A stretch of DNA of 64,000 nucleotides from Natribaculum luteum (GCF_023008545.1 NZ_CP095397.1:434001-498000); one strand, 5' to 3'. Shown: positions 26,213 to 38,791, numbered from the stretch's first letter. Program-made: numbers and translations. The notes: generated by a model not told the origin, from the sequence alone.

Positions 26213-27058
26213 TTGCGACCCGGAATCGACCCGTTTTTACTCGAGACGGCCCAACCCGCTTGCGTGCGCGAGTTCTCCGCCGACTACCTGTCCTGGACCC
26301 GCGAGGGAATGTGGGCCGACTCCCGGGACGCTCTGTCCCCGCTCGAGCTGGAAAACCGCGAGCGCGTCCTCGACGTCGGCTGTGGCACCGGCGAGTTGAG
26401 CCGCGTCCTCGCCGCCGAGTGTCCGGGCAAGGTCGTCGGCTGTGACGCCGACGTGGGACTGCTCGAGCGCGCCCGCGAACACGTCCCAGTCGTCGCGGGC
26501 GACGCGTTGCGGTTGCCGTTCCCGGACGACGCCTTCGATCTCGTCGTCTGTCAGGCACTGTTGATCAACCTCCCCGACCCCGCCGCCGCCGTCGACGAGT
26601 TCGCCCGCGTCTCGAGCGACCTCGTGGCCGCCGTCGAACCCGACAACGGCGCGGTCCGGGTCGACTCGAGCGTCCCGGCGGAGGCGAGACTCGAGCGGCG
26701 GGCTCGCCGGGCCTACCTCAAGGGCGTCGAGACCGACGTCACCCTCGGCGCGGAGACGCGAGACGCGTTCGCGGACGCCGGCGTGGACGTCCTCGAGACA
26801 CTACGGTACGATCACGACCGGACGATCGCCCCGCCGTACGACGAACACGCCCTCGCCGCCGCGCGGCGAAAGGCGACGGGGGCCGGACTGGCCGGTGACC
26901 GGGCGACGATGCTCGAGAGCGACCTCTCTGCGGAAGGATACGACGATCTCAAAAACGCGTGGCGCGAGATGGGGCGAACCGTCGTCGACCAGATGCGCGA
27001 CGGCGAGTACCGCCGGACGGAAGTCGTACCGTTCTACGTGACCGTCGGACGTGTGTGA
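26213..27058 (+). CDS. class I SAM-dependent methyltransferase
   Basis: A methyltransferase of up to 281 residues. Motif I is VLDVGCGTGELSRVLA, followed by VVGCDADVGLLERA, VVAGDALRLPFPDDAFDLVVCQALL and a C-terminal segment rich in Arg/Glu that may recognise substrate. Substrate unknown. The start is a TTG at 26213 (weak) because no ATG lies upstream in frame; a GTG within the first 20 codons is an alternative. It is divergent from the 92-residue protein and precedes an ABC exporter, with no obvious link. Confidence 0.85.
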   Translation: MRPGIDPFLLETAQPACVREFSADYLSWTREGMWADSRDALSPLELENRERVLDVGCGTGELSRVLAAECPGKVVGCDADVGLLERAREHVPVVAGDALRLPFPDDAFDLVVCQALLINLPDPAAAVDEFARVSSDLVAAVEPDNGAVRVDSSVPAEARLERRARRAYLKGVETDVTLGAETRDAFADAGVDVLETLRYDHDRTIAPPYDEHALAAARRKATGAGLAGDRATMLESDLSAEGYDDLKNAWREMGRTVVDQMRDGEYRRTEVVPFYVTVGRV

Positions 27059-27130
27059 CGGCGACGGGACGGACGCGAGACGAACCAGACCGCCAGCAGG
27101 TCCATATATCCCTCCTGTCTAGTCGACGGT

Positions 27131-28036
27131 ATGGCCGTCATCGAACTCGAGGGACTCACGAAAGACTACGGCGAGGTGCTCGCCAACGACGACCTCTCGT
27201 TTACGGTCGGGGAAGGCGAGATATTCGGCTACCTCGGCCCGAACGGTGCGGGGAAGACGACGACGATCCGCACGCTGCTTGGCTTTCTCTCGCCGACGGC
27301 CGGGACGGCACGGGTGCTCGGCTACGAGATCACCGACGAGCGAGCGCTCATCGAGGCCAAACGCCGGATCGGCTACCTCCCCGACGACCCGGCGTTCGAC
27401 GAGTCGGCGACGGGCCGGGAGATCCTCGAGTTACACGCGGAGCTCAAAGGCGACGAGCGCAGCGCGGAGTTACTCGAGTTGTTCGACCCGCCGCTCGACC
27501 GACAGGTTCGCGAGTACTCACAGGGGAACGTCCAGAAGCTCGGGCTCGTGACGACGTTCATGCACGACCCCGATCTCGTGATCCTCGACGAACCGACGAA
27601 CGGACTCGACCCGCTGATGAAACAGCGCTTCGCCGAGTTCCTCCGGGACGAACGCGACCGCGGCGTGACGGTCTTTTTCTCCTCGCACGTCCTGAGCGAA
27701 GTCCGTCGGCTCTGCGATCGCGTCGGCATCATCCGCGACGGCCGACTCGTCACCGTCGAACCCGTCGACACCCTCCTCGACCGCAGCGGCAAAGTCGTCC
27801 GCCTGCACGCTTCCGACCCCATCCCGCGGGAAATCCTCGAGTTCGAGGGCGTCTACGACCTCGAGACGACCGAGCGCGACGAGAACGGTGTCGCCGAGTG
27901 TACGTTCACGTTCACTGGCGACGTCAACGTCTTACTCGAGCGACTCCGGTCGTACGTCCTGCTCGACCTCTCGATCGAGGAGGCTCCGCTCGAGGACGTC
28001 TTCATGCGCTTTTACGGCGGTGGTGACGATGTTTGA
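27131..28036 (+). CDS. ABC transporter ATP-binding protein (ABC-2 type exporter)
   Basis: A 301-residue ATPase. Walker A GPNGAGKTTT near 37-46, a signature-like YSQGNVQKLGLV (SQG replacing SGG), Walker B LVILDEPTNGLDP and the H-loop FSSH are present. The C-terminal 80 residues form the usual extra domain of CcmA/NatA-type exporters. The stop overlaps the downstream permease gene by 8 nt, so they form a coupled pair. Substrate is unknown; such pairs export drugs, ions or lipids. Confidence 0.93.
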   Translation: MAVIELEGLTKDYGEVLANDDLSFTVGEGEIFGYLGPNGAGKTTTIRTLLGFLSPTAGTARVLGYEITDERALIEAKRRIGYLPDDPAFDESATGREILELHAELKGDERSAELLELFDPPLDRQVREYSQGNVQKLGLVTTFMHDPDLVILDEPTNGLDPLMKQRFAEFLRDERDRGVTVFFSSHVLSEVRRLCDRVGIIRDGRLVTVEPVDTLLDRSGKVVRLHASDPIPREILEFEGVYDLETTERDENGVAECTFTFTGDVNVLLERLRSYVLLDLSIEEAPLEDVFMRFYGGGDDV

Positions 28037-28817
28037 ACTCTCGCGGTACGAGGGACGAACCAGGGTAAAAGGCGGCGTCTACCTCTCGATCGGTCTCGCG
28101 ACACTCGCGGCGCTCGTGATCTGGGTCTACCCCTCGTTTCGCGACTCGATGAACATGGACGAACTGCTCCGGGCCTACCCCGAGCCCATGTTGCAGGTGA
28201 TGGGCATTCGGACGATGGCGTCGCTCGAGGGCTTTCTCGCCGTCGAACTCTACATGTTCGGCTGGGTGATCCTGCTCGGACTGTACTTTGCCTACAGCGC
28301 GGCGAGCACCATCGCCGACGACGTCGAACGCGGCCGCATGGAAATCCTGCTCTCCCTGCCTATCTCTCGAGCGCGCGTTGTCGGCGAGAAGTTCGCCGCA
28401 CTCGCGGTCCCGATCGCCCTCGTCAACGTCCTGACACCAGTCGTCGTCCTCGTCGGCGCGGAACTGATCGGCGAGTCGCTCTCGACTGTGGACCTGCTCG
28501 TCGTCCACCTGCTATCGATCCCCTACCTCTTCGCCTGCGCCGGAATCGGCCTCCTCGCGTCCGTCGTCTTCGACCGGACGTCGATCGCACAGCGGGTCGC
28601 ACTCGGTGTCACCTTCGGACTGTTCTTGCTCGAGTCGCTGCTCGCCGACACCGACTACGAGGTCGTGGGCGCGATCGCGCCGATGCGGTACTACGACCCG
28701 AACGAGATCCTACTCGAGGGAACGTACGATCCCGTCTCTGCGGGCGTCTTGCTCGCGATGGCGGCTATCCTCCTCGTCGCCAGTGCAACGTGGTTCACGC
28801 AAATCGACGTCGATTGA
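28029..28817 (+). CDS. ABC transporter permease (ABC-2 type)
   Basis: A 262-residue membrane protein with about six transmembrane segments. It starts MFELSRYEGRTRVKGGVYLSIGLATL and has the typical ABC-2 cytoplasmic stretch DDVERGRMEILLSLPISRARVVGEKF after the second segment. It is the membrane partner of the ATPase upstream, whose gene overlaps it by 8 nt. The ATG at 28029 was chosen; a GTG six bases earlier is in frame. The extracellular loop near residues 40-60 (MNMDELLRAYPEPMLQVMG) is a feature of this subgroup. Confidence 0.92.
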   Translation: MFELSRYEGRTRVKGGVYLSIGLATLAALVIWVYPSFRDSMNMDELLRAYPEPMLQVMGIRTMASLEGFLAVELYMFGWVILLGLYFAYSAASTIADDVERGRMEILLSLPISRARVVGEKFAALAVPIALVNVLTPVVVLVGAELIGESLSTVDLLVVHLLSIPYLFACAGIGLLASVVFDRTSIAQRVALGVTFGLFLLESLLADTDYEVVGAIAPMRYYDPNEILLEGTYDPVSAGVLLAMAAILLVASATWFTQIDVD

Positions 28818-29205
28818 CCACCGACGGATCGTTTCCGTAGTAACTAGTTCTTCCGTTACCTGTGAAACCCGCCGTCGGTAGTGGTTTAAACTATATCTCG
28901 AGGAAGGTCCTCGTCTTATCGCAGGGTTGAAAAGTGAAGATACGCCCCTCAAATGCGATTGACACTCACTACCTTTGAAGAGTCGGTTCGTAGGCCTTAA
29001 GTAGTGACCACCGGTTACGAATGAGTACGCAGAAGATGAGGACCCCACCCCTGCGGTCCGCCGTACAGATGGGATCTGATGTTAGCCTCGACAGTTCGGT
29101 GACGCCTGATCGGTCTCTCGATCTGGAGTCGCCGAACGTGGACCCATAGTGTGAGTGTGTACCTACATTCACCGCCAAACCTCCCTGGCTCTGCCAGGGA
29201 ATAGC
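28818..29205 (+). promoter_or_regulatory. rRNA operon promoter region and 16S leader
   Basis: About 390 bp without a protein gene. The best haloarchaeal rRNA promoter candidate is TTCGTAGGCCTTAAGTAG at 28987-29004; a second TATA-like stretch, GTGGTTTAAACTAT, is at 28881-28894, so tandem promoters are likely. Downstream, 29081-29097 and 29132-29144 form the 5' side of the 16S processing stem. A small hairpin CTCCCTGGCTCTGCCAGGGA ends just before the 16S start. Confidence 0.6.
29081..29144 (+). other. 5' half of the 16S precursor processing stem
   Basis: GTTAGCCTCGACAGTTC (29081-29097) is perfectly complementary to 30762-30778, and CCGAACGTGGACC (29132-29144) is perfectly complementary to 30714-30726. 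Together they give a long stem closing pre-16S, interrupted by unpaired bases. In archaea such stems contain the bulge-helix-bulge site cut by the tRNA-splicing endonuclease. Confidence 0.85.
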
Positions 29206-30674
<1,469 letters not shown>

Positions 30675-30713
30675 ACAGACCGAGACCACCCCGACGGGGT
30701 GGCTCAACTTCGC

Positions 30714-30778
30714 GGTCCACGTTCGGTCACCACTCCAGCGAGTGGCCGACCGGGCACCTTTGAACTGTCGAGGCTAAC
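30714..30778 (+). other. 3' half of the 16S precursor processing stem
   Basis: GGTCCACGTTCGG (30714-30726) and GAACTGTCGAGGCTAAC (30762-30778) are the exact complements of 29132-29144 and 29081-29097. The segment lies between 16S and tRNA-Ala. Confidence 0.85.
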
Positions 30779-30817
30779 ACTTGCTCCTCGTCGGGCCCCG
30801 ATCGGCTCGACGAGGGT

Positions 30818-30889
30818 GGGCCCATAGCTCAGTGGTAGAGTGCCTCCTTTGCAAGGAGGATGCCCAGGGTTCGAATCCCTGTGGGTCCA
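30818..30889 (+). tRNA. tRNA-Ala (anticodon TGC)
   Basis: A 72-nt tRNA in the 16S-23S spacer. The acceptor stem GGGCCCA pairs with TGGGTCC, the anticodon stem is CCTCC/GGAGG with loop TTTGCAA, giving TGC at 30850-30852, and the T arm is CAGGGTTCGAATCCCTG. The discriminator is A and no CCA is encoded. Its place in the spacer is the usual one in haloarchaeal rRNA operons. Confidence 0.97.
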
Positions 30890-31038
30890 TCTCTCGGAGG
30901 AAATCTCGGATCGTATCCCTTAAGTGGGAGACGGCCCGACGATTGAATCCGAACGAAACCGATGCACCAGTCCGTGTAAACGTGGCTGGGAAGGGTCAAT
31001 GCACGCCAGCCGTCTACTGGTGTTGCAGATGAGACCGT

Positions 31039-31074
31039 GTGTACGTGTAGTCCAGGCGTCCACTGGACCCGTTC
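31039..31074 (+). other. 5' half of the 23S precursor processing stem
   Basis: GTGTACGTGTAGTCCAG (31039-31055) pairs with 34057-34073, 16 Watson-Crick pairs plus one G-U, and GGACCCGTTC (31065-31074) pairs perfectly with 34038-34047. This closes the pre-23S stem. Confidence 0.8.
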
Positions 31075-31098
31075 CCGGGTCACTTTGATCCGACGAAC

Positions 31099-34010
<2,912 letters not shown>

Positions 34011-34037
34011 TCATTTCGCATGGATCACAGGACCCGC

Positions 34038-34073
34038 GAACGGGTCCAGGCGCTAACTGGACTACACATACAC
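34038..34073 (+). other. 3' half of the 23S precursor processing stem
   Basis: GAACGGGTCC (34038-34047) and CTGGACTACACATACAC (34057-34073) complement 31065-31074 and 31039-31055. The segment separates 23S from the first tRNA-like element. Confidence 0.8.
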
Positions 34074-34084
34074 ACGGTTTTCCA

Positions 34085-34128
34085 CCGATCCTGGCCAGGT
34101 GTGACGACGGTTCGATTCCGTCGATCGG
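34085..34128 (+). promoter_or_regulatory. tRNA-like processing element before 5S copy 1
   Basis: CCGAT (34085-34089) pairs with ATCGG (34124-34128), enclosing a T-arm mimic CGACGG-TTCGATT-CCGTCG (34105-34123). This acceptor-plus-T-arm shape just 2 nt before 5S fits the tRNase Z maturation signal known for Haloferax volcanii 5S rRNA. Confidence 0.7.
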
Positions 34129-34130
34129 CG

Positions 34131-34252
34131 TTACGGCGGCCACAGCGGCGAGGCACCTCCCGTACCCATCCCGAACACGGAAGATAAGCTCGCCTGCGTA
34201 TCGGTCACTACTGGAGTGGGCGACCCTCTGGGAACACCGATTCGCCGCCGAC
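34131..34252 (+). rRNA. rrf: 5S ribosomal RNA, copy 1
   Basis: About 122 nt beginning TTACGGCGGCCACAGCGGCG and ending TTCGCCGCCG, whose ends pair. The conserved CCCGTACCCATCCCGAACACGG block is intact. It is the first of two tandem 5S genes. Confidence 0.96.
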
Positions 34253-34274
34253 CATTCATATTCACATCAACGAT

Positions 34275-34315
34275 ACCGATAGTGGTCTGACGGCGGTTCG
34301 ATTCCGCCGATCGGT
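34275..34315 (+). promoter_or_regulatory. tRNA-like processing element before 5S copy 2
   Basis: ACCGAT (34275-34280) pairs with ATCGGT (34310-34315), enclosing CGGCGG-TTCGATT-CCGCCG (34291-34309). Compared with the first element, an A-T pair in the T stem is replaced by G-C on both strands, a compensatory change that supports the fold. Confidence 0.7.
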
Positions 34316-34316
34316 C

Positions 34317-34437
34317 TTACAGCGGCCACAGCGGCGAGGTCACTCCCGTACCCATTCCGAACACGGAAGATAAGCTCGCCTGCGTATCGGTCACTACTGG
34401 AGTGGGCGACCCTCTGGGAACACCGATTCGCCGCTTT
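34317..34437 (+). rRNA. rrf: 5S ribosomal RNA, copy 2
   Basis: About 121 nt, starting TTACAGCGGCCACAGCGGCG. It is nearly identical to copy 1 from the GATAAGCTCGCC region to the end but differs in a few bases near the 5' end (for example GAGGTCACTCCC for GAGGCACCTCCC, and CCATTCCG for CCATCCCG). The terminal stem uses AGCGGC with GCCGCT, compensating its change relative to copy 1. Confidence 0.94.
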
Positions 34438-34594
34438 CACTCATACTTCACACTCGAGAGTGGTAACTACGTACGTTCTCGTGGGTTCTTTCGGTGTCTC
34501 TGATCAGAAAGACACGATTTCCCGACAGTAATATACAGTTATGAACAAACGTTCGATAACGGTGCCAGCAGTGTATTTTCGATACGGATAGCCA

Positions 34595-35248
34595 TCATAC
34601 GACGTCGCCACGAACCGTCATGCCGTCTTGCTCGTCGCGCCAGGCGTGGACCTCCTCGGCGGCAGCCGTCGCTTCCTTTTCGTCCATACCGAGCATCTCG
34701 AGGGCGGCCGACAGCGTCGGAAGCGCGAACTCGCTCTCGCGGAGTTTGCGAAACGCCTCCTCGCTGCGGGTGCCGTCGACCCACAGACAGACCCCGCGCG
34801 GATCGAGCAGCTGCGTGTAGTCCTCGCGTAACTGTGCTCCGCGAAGCCGCTGGGTGACGTTGTCCTCGAAGGAGGCGTTGCAGACCTCGAGGTGGATCGG
34901 CTCGTCGCCAGAGAGGAGGTGGGCGGCAAGGCATTTCTCGGGAGCCGCGTGGCCGTTGGCGTTCGCCCGGAGGTACTCGGGATACTCGACAGCCCAGTCG
35001 GCTCGGACCGATTTGCCAACTCCTCGAACGCCGTGTGACTCGACGAACTCGTCTTCGCCGCCGGGGTCGTCGCGCAGCAGGACGTCTTTCGTGACGTAGA
35101 CGTCGAGTCGGTCGATCGGATCGAGGCCGAGTGCGACGTCGCCGTAGACCCACACCTCACGGACGGGAACCGGCATCCGTTCGTCCTCGACGGTGTCGAC
35201 GATCTCTTCGACCCGGTCGACGGCCGCCTCGCGGTCGAATCCGCTCAT
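34595..35248 (-). CDS. conserved haloarchaeal protein of unknown function
   Basis: A 217-residue acidic cytosolic protein I cannot name securely. The N-terminal half contains WVYGDVALGLDPIDRLDVYVTKDVLL, which loosely recalls a nucleotidyltransferase-type GDxALG-(x)n-DLDVY pattern, but key residues were not verified. A later part, GVCLWVDGTRSEEAFRKLRESEFALPTLSAALEMLGM, is predicted helical. No signal peptide or membrane segment. The ATG at 35248 is divergent from the hydrolase at 35361, with about 110 nt between. Confidence 0.8.
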   Translation of the reverse strand: MSGFDREAAVDRVEEIVDTVEDERMPVPVREVWVYGDVALGLDPIDRLDVYVTKDVLLRDDPGGEDEFVESHGVRGVGKSVRADWAVEYPEYLRANANGHAAPEKCLAAHLLSGDEPIHLEVCNASFEDNVTQRLRGAQLREDYTQLLDPRGVCLWVDGTRSEEAFRKLRESEFALPTLSAALEMLGMDEKEATAAAEEVHAWRDEQDGMTVRGDVV

Positions 35249-35360
35249 CGGTGGCGTTTGGTCCGGCGTGGGGAAAACGGTTTCTCGTCTGGTCGCCGTC
35301 GCCTCAGACAGCTCGTGTCAACCGACCACATTTTTGGTCGCTGCTGGTGAACGAACCGGT

Positions 35361-36080
35361 ATGAGACACCGGATCTTCAACGAGGACGGCGAGGAAGACC
35401 TCGTCTTCGTGATGGGCTGGGGCAACCGCTGGACCCACGAGAACGTCAGCTGGCTGATCGGAACGCTCGCAAACGCCGACTATCGCGTCCACGCGTTCGA
35501 ACTGCCGACCAACGTCGACGATTTCAAAGCCGACTGGCTCGAGCCGATCGCCGAATACGTCGTCGACCTCGAGGGCTACCAGCTGCTTGGCCACAGCGCG
35601 GGCGCGCTGGTCGGCCAGGCGTTAGACGGTGCGGAGAACCACGTCTACCTGAGCCCGTGGTGGGGGTACAGCGACGCCTACCCCGACCTCGCGCTCGATC
35701 TGCTCGCAGAGATACCGACGGCGTTCCCGTTCGTCCCGGTCGGCGGGATGGACAGGGATGCGCTCGGCGAACTGGCGACCGACCACCAGCTTGCGACGCT
35801 CCCACGGTGGGTTTCGCCGGCGTTCGTCCGGGAGACGCGCCGCGCACAGCAGGAACTACTGACGATCGACCACGACGCCGTCGTCTTCTGTTCGCTTCGG
35901 GATCCGGTGATCAGCCTGCGGCCCATCGGTGAACGCATTCCGCCCGAGCACGTCGTCCTCTACGACGGCGGCCACGAACTGTTCTCTGCGCCGGAGCGCG
36001 AGACGTACGTCGACGTCGTCCTGGCCGCACTCGAGGAAGGTGCCACTGCCGTCGAACAGCGACGTCCAGTCACGGTCTGA
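35361..36080 (+). CDS. alpha/beta-fold hydrolase
   Basis: A 239-residue hydrolase. The nucleophile elbow is LGHSAGALVGQ near residues 75-85, and the probable catalytic His is in YDGGHELF near 205-212, with an acidic residue in SLRDPVISL. The N-terminal strand VFVMGWGNRW supplies the oxyanion region. Substrate unknown. The ATG at 35361 is about 30 nt after an AT-rich ACATTTTTGG box. It is followed after about 60 nt by ncsA, so they may share a transcript. Confidence 0.85.
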   Translation: MRHRIFNEDGEEDLVFVMGWGNRWTHENVSWLIGTLANADYRVHAFELPTNVDDFKADWLEPIAEYVVDLEGYQLLGHSAGALVGQALDGAENHVYLSPWWGYSDAYPDLALDLLAEIPTAFPFVPVGGMDRDALGELATDHQLATLPRWVSPAFVRETRRAQQELLTIDHDAVVFCSLRDPVISLRPIGERIPPEHVVLYDGGHELFSAPERETYVDVVLAALEEGATAVEQRRPVTV

Positions 36081-36139
36081 CCGCCGATTCGAACCCGAGA
36101 ACGAAACGGGTTTCCGCTCGAGGCTGTTACGTGACGGCG

Positions 36140-37108
36140 ATGGAGTGCAATCGGTGTGACGAGGAGGCGGTCATGCACGCCGCCTACTCCGGCGCGCACC
36201 TCTGTGAGTCTCACTTTCGCGAATCCGTCGAACGGCGCGTCCGACGGCGCGTCCGACGCGACGACCTCGTCCCCGGAGACGCTTCACCCGAGGACCCACA
36301 GACGTGGGTGATCGGTCTCTCTGGCGGCAAAGACAGCGTCGTTCTCACGAAGATCCTCCACGACACGTTCGCCAAGGATCCCCGAATCGAACTCGTCGGG
36401 CTGACAATCCACGAAGGGATCGAGGGCTATCGTGACGAGTCGCTCGCAGCCTGCGTCGATCTCACCGACGACCTGGGGATTCGCCACGAGGTCGTCAGTT
36501 ACGAAGAGGAGTTCGACATCCGGATGGACGACGTCGTCGAGGACGATCCCGAGAACATGGCCGCCTGTGCCTACTGTGGCGTCTTTCGACGGGACCTCCT
36601 CTCGCGGTACGCCGAGATGTTCGACGCCGACCTCCTGCTGACGGGCCACAACTTAGACGACGAGGCCCAGACCGCGCTGATGAACTTCCTCGAGGGCGAC
36701 GTCGCCCAGATTGCCAAACACTTCGACGCGAGCCTCGGTCCGCTCTCGGAACGCGAAGAACAGGAGGAGTTCGTCCCCCGGGCGAAGCCGCTACGCGACG
36801 TCCCCGAAAAGGAGGTCGCCCTCTACGCTCACCTCGCGAACCTGCCAGCTCACATCACCGAGTGTCCCCACTCGAGCGAAGCCTACCGCGGCGAGATCCA
36901 GCAGTTGTTGTACGACCTCGAGGAGAACCACCCTGGGACTCGCCACTCGATCCTCTCGGGATACGAGGAGCTCGCGGGTATCGTCGCCGACCAGTACGCG
37001 GCTGACGACGAGCGCGACGACCTCCGGGAGTGCATCGAGTGTGGCGCGACGACCACGCGCGAACGCTGTCGGAAGTGTGCGTTACTCGAGTCGATCCACG
37101 CGGTATAA
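36140..37108 (+). CDS. ncsA: tRNA 2-thiolation enzyme NcsA/TtuA family
   Basis: A 322-residue PP-loop ATPase of the TtuA/Ncs6 group that adenylates tRNA for 2-thiouridine formation; in haloarchaea sulfur comes from a ubiquitin-like SAMP protein. The N-terminal zinc finger uses Cys3, Cys6, Cys22 and His25; the PP-loop SGGKDS is at 61-66; catalytic Cys residues are in CAYCGVF and ITECPHSSEAYR; a second zinc finger CIECG...CRKC closes the protein. A GTG at 36131 is an alternative start. It is convergent with ftsZ2, as in Haloferax. A 12-bp tandem repeat encodes RVRRRVRR near 36229-36257. Confidence 0.92.
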   Translation: MECNRCDEEAVMHAAYSGAHLCESHFRESVERRVRRRVRRDDLVPGDASPEDPQTWVIGLSGGKDSVVLTKILHDTFAKDPRIELVGLTIHEGIEGYRDESLAACVDLTDDLGIRHEVVSYEEEFDIRMDDVVEDDPENMAACAYCGVFRRDLLSRYAEMFDADLLLTGHNLDDEAQTALMNFLEGDVAQIAKHFDASLGPLSEREEQEEFVPRAKPLRDVPEKEVALYAHLANLPAHITECPHSSEAYRGEIQQLLYDLEENHPGTRHSILSGYEELAGIVADQYAADDERDDLRECIECGATTTRERCRKCALLESIHAV

Positions 37109-37230
37109 CACCAAAACGTCGTTTTAAGCCCGTTTACGGGACGTTTTCGACAGTTCGGTCGTCACGTCGGTGAAAAGTGAACGACGAGAGGGAGAACCGT
37201 CAGACGACAGTCGAACCGCGGACGTGGACG

Positions 37231-38418
37231 CTATCGGATGACGTCGACGCCGTTGTTTCGCTCGAGTTCGTCGCGGCCGCCGTCGCTTTGCGTACCGAAG
37301 TTCGCGGTCGACGTCTCGACGTTGTTGCTGGCGTCGAAGTCGGCGTCGGACAGCCCCTCGATGCTGGCGCGGGACTTGTCGGCCTGTTTCTGCGTCGTCG
37401 GGCCGAGCACTTGCGCGCTCTGGACGCCGGTCATGATGGCCATCACTCGGACCTTGCCCTTGTAGTTCTCCTGGATTCGGGCGCCCCAGATGACGTTTGC
37501 ACTGGCCTCGAGTCGCTCCGTGATGTTGTCCGCGATGCCCTCGGCCTCCTTCAGCGTGAGGTCGGGTCCACCCGTGATGTGAACGAGACCGCCGGATGCG
37601 CCGCGATAGTCGACGTCGAGCAGCGGATGGTTCATCGCGTCGCTGACCACCTCGCGCGTCTTGTTCTTGTCCTGGGTCTCGCCGACCAGCATGACGGCGA
37701 CGCCGCCCTGGTTCATGATCGTAGACATGTCGGCGTAGTCCAGGTTGATCAGGCTCGGCTGAGTGATCGTCTCGGAGATTCCTTTGACGGTCTCGGCGAT
37801 GATCTGGTCCATCACCGAGAACGCCTTGCCGATCGGGAGGTTCGGGACGTAGTCGAGCAGCCGGTTGTTGTCGAGCACGATGATCGAGTCGGCCTGCTCG
37901 CGCAGTTTCTCGAGGCCCTCTTCGGCTTTCACTGTGCGGGCGCGCTCGACGTTGAACGGCGTCGAGACCATGCCGACGACGATGGCACCCTGTTCTTTCG
38001 CGATCTTCGCGACGACGGGCGCGGCACCCGTGCCGGTGCCACCGCCCATCCCCGCGGTCACGAACACGAGGTCCGCATCGCCGAGGACGTCCTTGATGGT
38101 GCTCTGGGCCATCTCTGTCGCACGTTCGCCCATCGACGGATCGCCACCGGCACCCAGTCCGTTCGTGAGCGACTTGCCCACCAGGATCTTGGTGTCGGCC
38201 TCGATCATTTTGAGGTGCTGTTTGTCGGTGTTGATCGCCACCGTGTCAGCGCCGTCGACGCCGATGTTGTACAGCCGGTTGATCGTGTTGTTCCCCGCGC
38301 CACCGCAGCCGATGATCACGATGCGGGGGTCACCGAACTCGTCGTCGTCAAGCGACGCGTCCATCTCGCGGGCTTCTTCTTCGGCGTTCTCGAGGGCCTC
38401 CTGAACGATGTCCTGCAT
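37231..38418 (-). CDS. ftsZ2: cell division protein FtsZ2
   Basis: A 395-residue tubulin homologue that assembles at mid-cell and is needed for constriction in haloarchaea. GTP-binding [15 protein letters not shown] is at 35-49, the tubulin signature GGGTGTG at 125-131, and the T7 loop region near [10 protein letters not shown] supplies the catalytic acidic residue. The C-terminal tail is Asn/Thr/Asp-rich. Placement directly behind cdrS, and convergent to ncsA, identifies it as the FtsZ2 orthologue rather than FtsZ1. cdrS ends 2 nt before this ATG, so the two form one operon. Confidence 0.94.
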   Translation of the reverse strand: MQDIVQEALENAEEEAREMDASLDDDEFGDPRIVIIGCGGAGNNTINRLYNIGVDGADTVAINTDKQHLKMIEADTKILVGKSLTNGLGAGGDPSMGERATEMAQSTIKDVLGDADLVFVTAGMGGGTGTGAAPVVAKIAKEQGAIVVGMVSTPFNVERARTVKAEEGLEKLREQADSIIVLDNNRLLDYVPNLPIGKAFSVMDQIIAETVKGISETITQPSLINLDYADMSTIMNQGGVAVMLVGETQDKNKTREVVSDAMNHPLLDVDYRGASGGLVHITGGPDLTLKEAEGIADNITERLEASANVIWGARIQENYKGKVRVMAIMTGVQSAQVLGPTTQKQADKSRASIEGLSDADFDASNNVETSTANFGTQSDGGRDELERNNGVDVIR

Positions 38419-38420
38419 CG

Positions 38421-38600
38421 TTACACCTTGGCCCAGCCGCGTTTACCAGACTGTTCGTGACGGCCGTCGTTCTGTTCGTTGATCATCTCGCGAACGGCCG
38501 ACCGGATCGCCTCGCTCCGGTTCGGGAACTCGCCAGAGTCGACCAGTTGTTCGACCTCTTCGATCTGCTGTTTCGGAATCCGCAGTGTCACACGCTCCAT
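38421..38600 (-). CDS. cdrS: cell division regulator CdrS, ribbon-helix-helix protein
   Basis: A 59-residue RHH transcription factor. The ribbon is [20 protein letters not shown] and the helices follow in [21 protein letters not shown]. In Halobacterium and Haloferax the orthologue is cotranscribed with ftsZ2 and controls cell-division genes. The ATG at 38600 starts the ribbon; the frame continues to 38717 through the operator region, which I take as untranslated. Palindromes and GTCTTAC repeats lie upstream. Confidence 0.92.
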   Translation of the reverse strand: MERVTLRIPKQQIEEVEQLVDSGEFPNRSEAIRSAVREMINEQNDGRHEQSGKRGWAKV

Positions 38601-38619
38601 GGTTGTATTCCCCTGTTGG

Positions 38620-38791
38620 GTAAGACGGCGCGCGCCCCTGTCAGACACGTCGTGTCTTACACGCCGAACCACGGTCGTTCGCCGGTTAACCGGCCACCGA
38701 TCCGGTGTGTAAGACAAACCGTCTTACGCGATTGTGGCAACTCTGCCATGAGCAATAAAACTTTCGTAAGACGTGAATTTTTCCGTATTAC
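38620..38791. promoter_or_regulatory. cdrS promoter with a cluster of GTAAGAC / GTCTTAC sites
   Basis: GTAAGAC occurs at 38620-38626, an AGACACG-T-CGTGTCT palindrome at 38643-38657 runs into TTAC, GTAAGAC-N5-GTCTTAC is at 38709-38727, and GTAAGAC recurs at 38766-38772 followed by GTATTAC at 38785-38791. A minus-strand TATA-like TTTTATTG lies at about 38754-38761. The inverted 7-mers suit a dimeric RHH protein, so CdrS or CdrL autoregulation is plausible. Confidence 0.6.

Noticed and set aside
34085-34128. A possible tRNA gene before the first 5S (GGTTCGATTCC box)
   Set aside because: There is no D arm or anticodon arm; the T-arm mimic with a short acceptor stem fits a processing signal, and the same structure precedes the second 5S.
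36229-36257. Tandem 12-bp repeat in ncsA as a possible frameshift or insertion
   Set aside because: It is in frame, encodes an Arg-rich segment between the zinc finger and the PP-loop, and the protein is otherwise intact.
38643-38727. Palindromes before cdrS considered as an origin or mobile-element end
   Set aside because: They sit in a leader between two linked division-regulator genes, with no Orc1/Cdc6 gene or ORB-like repeats nearby; an operator role is simpler.
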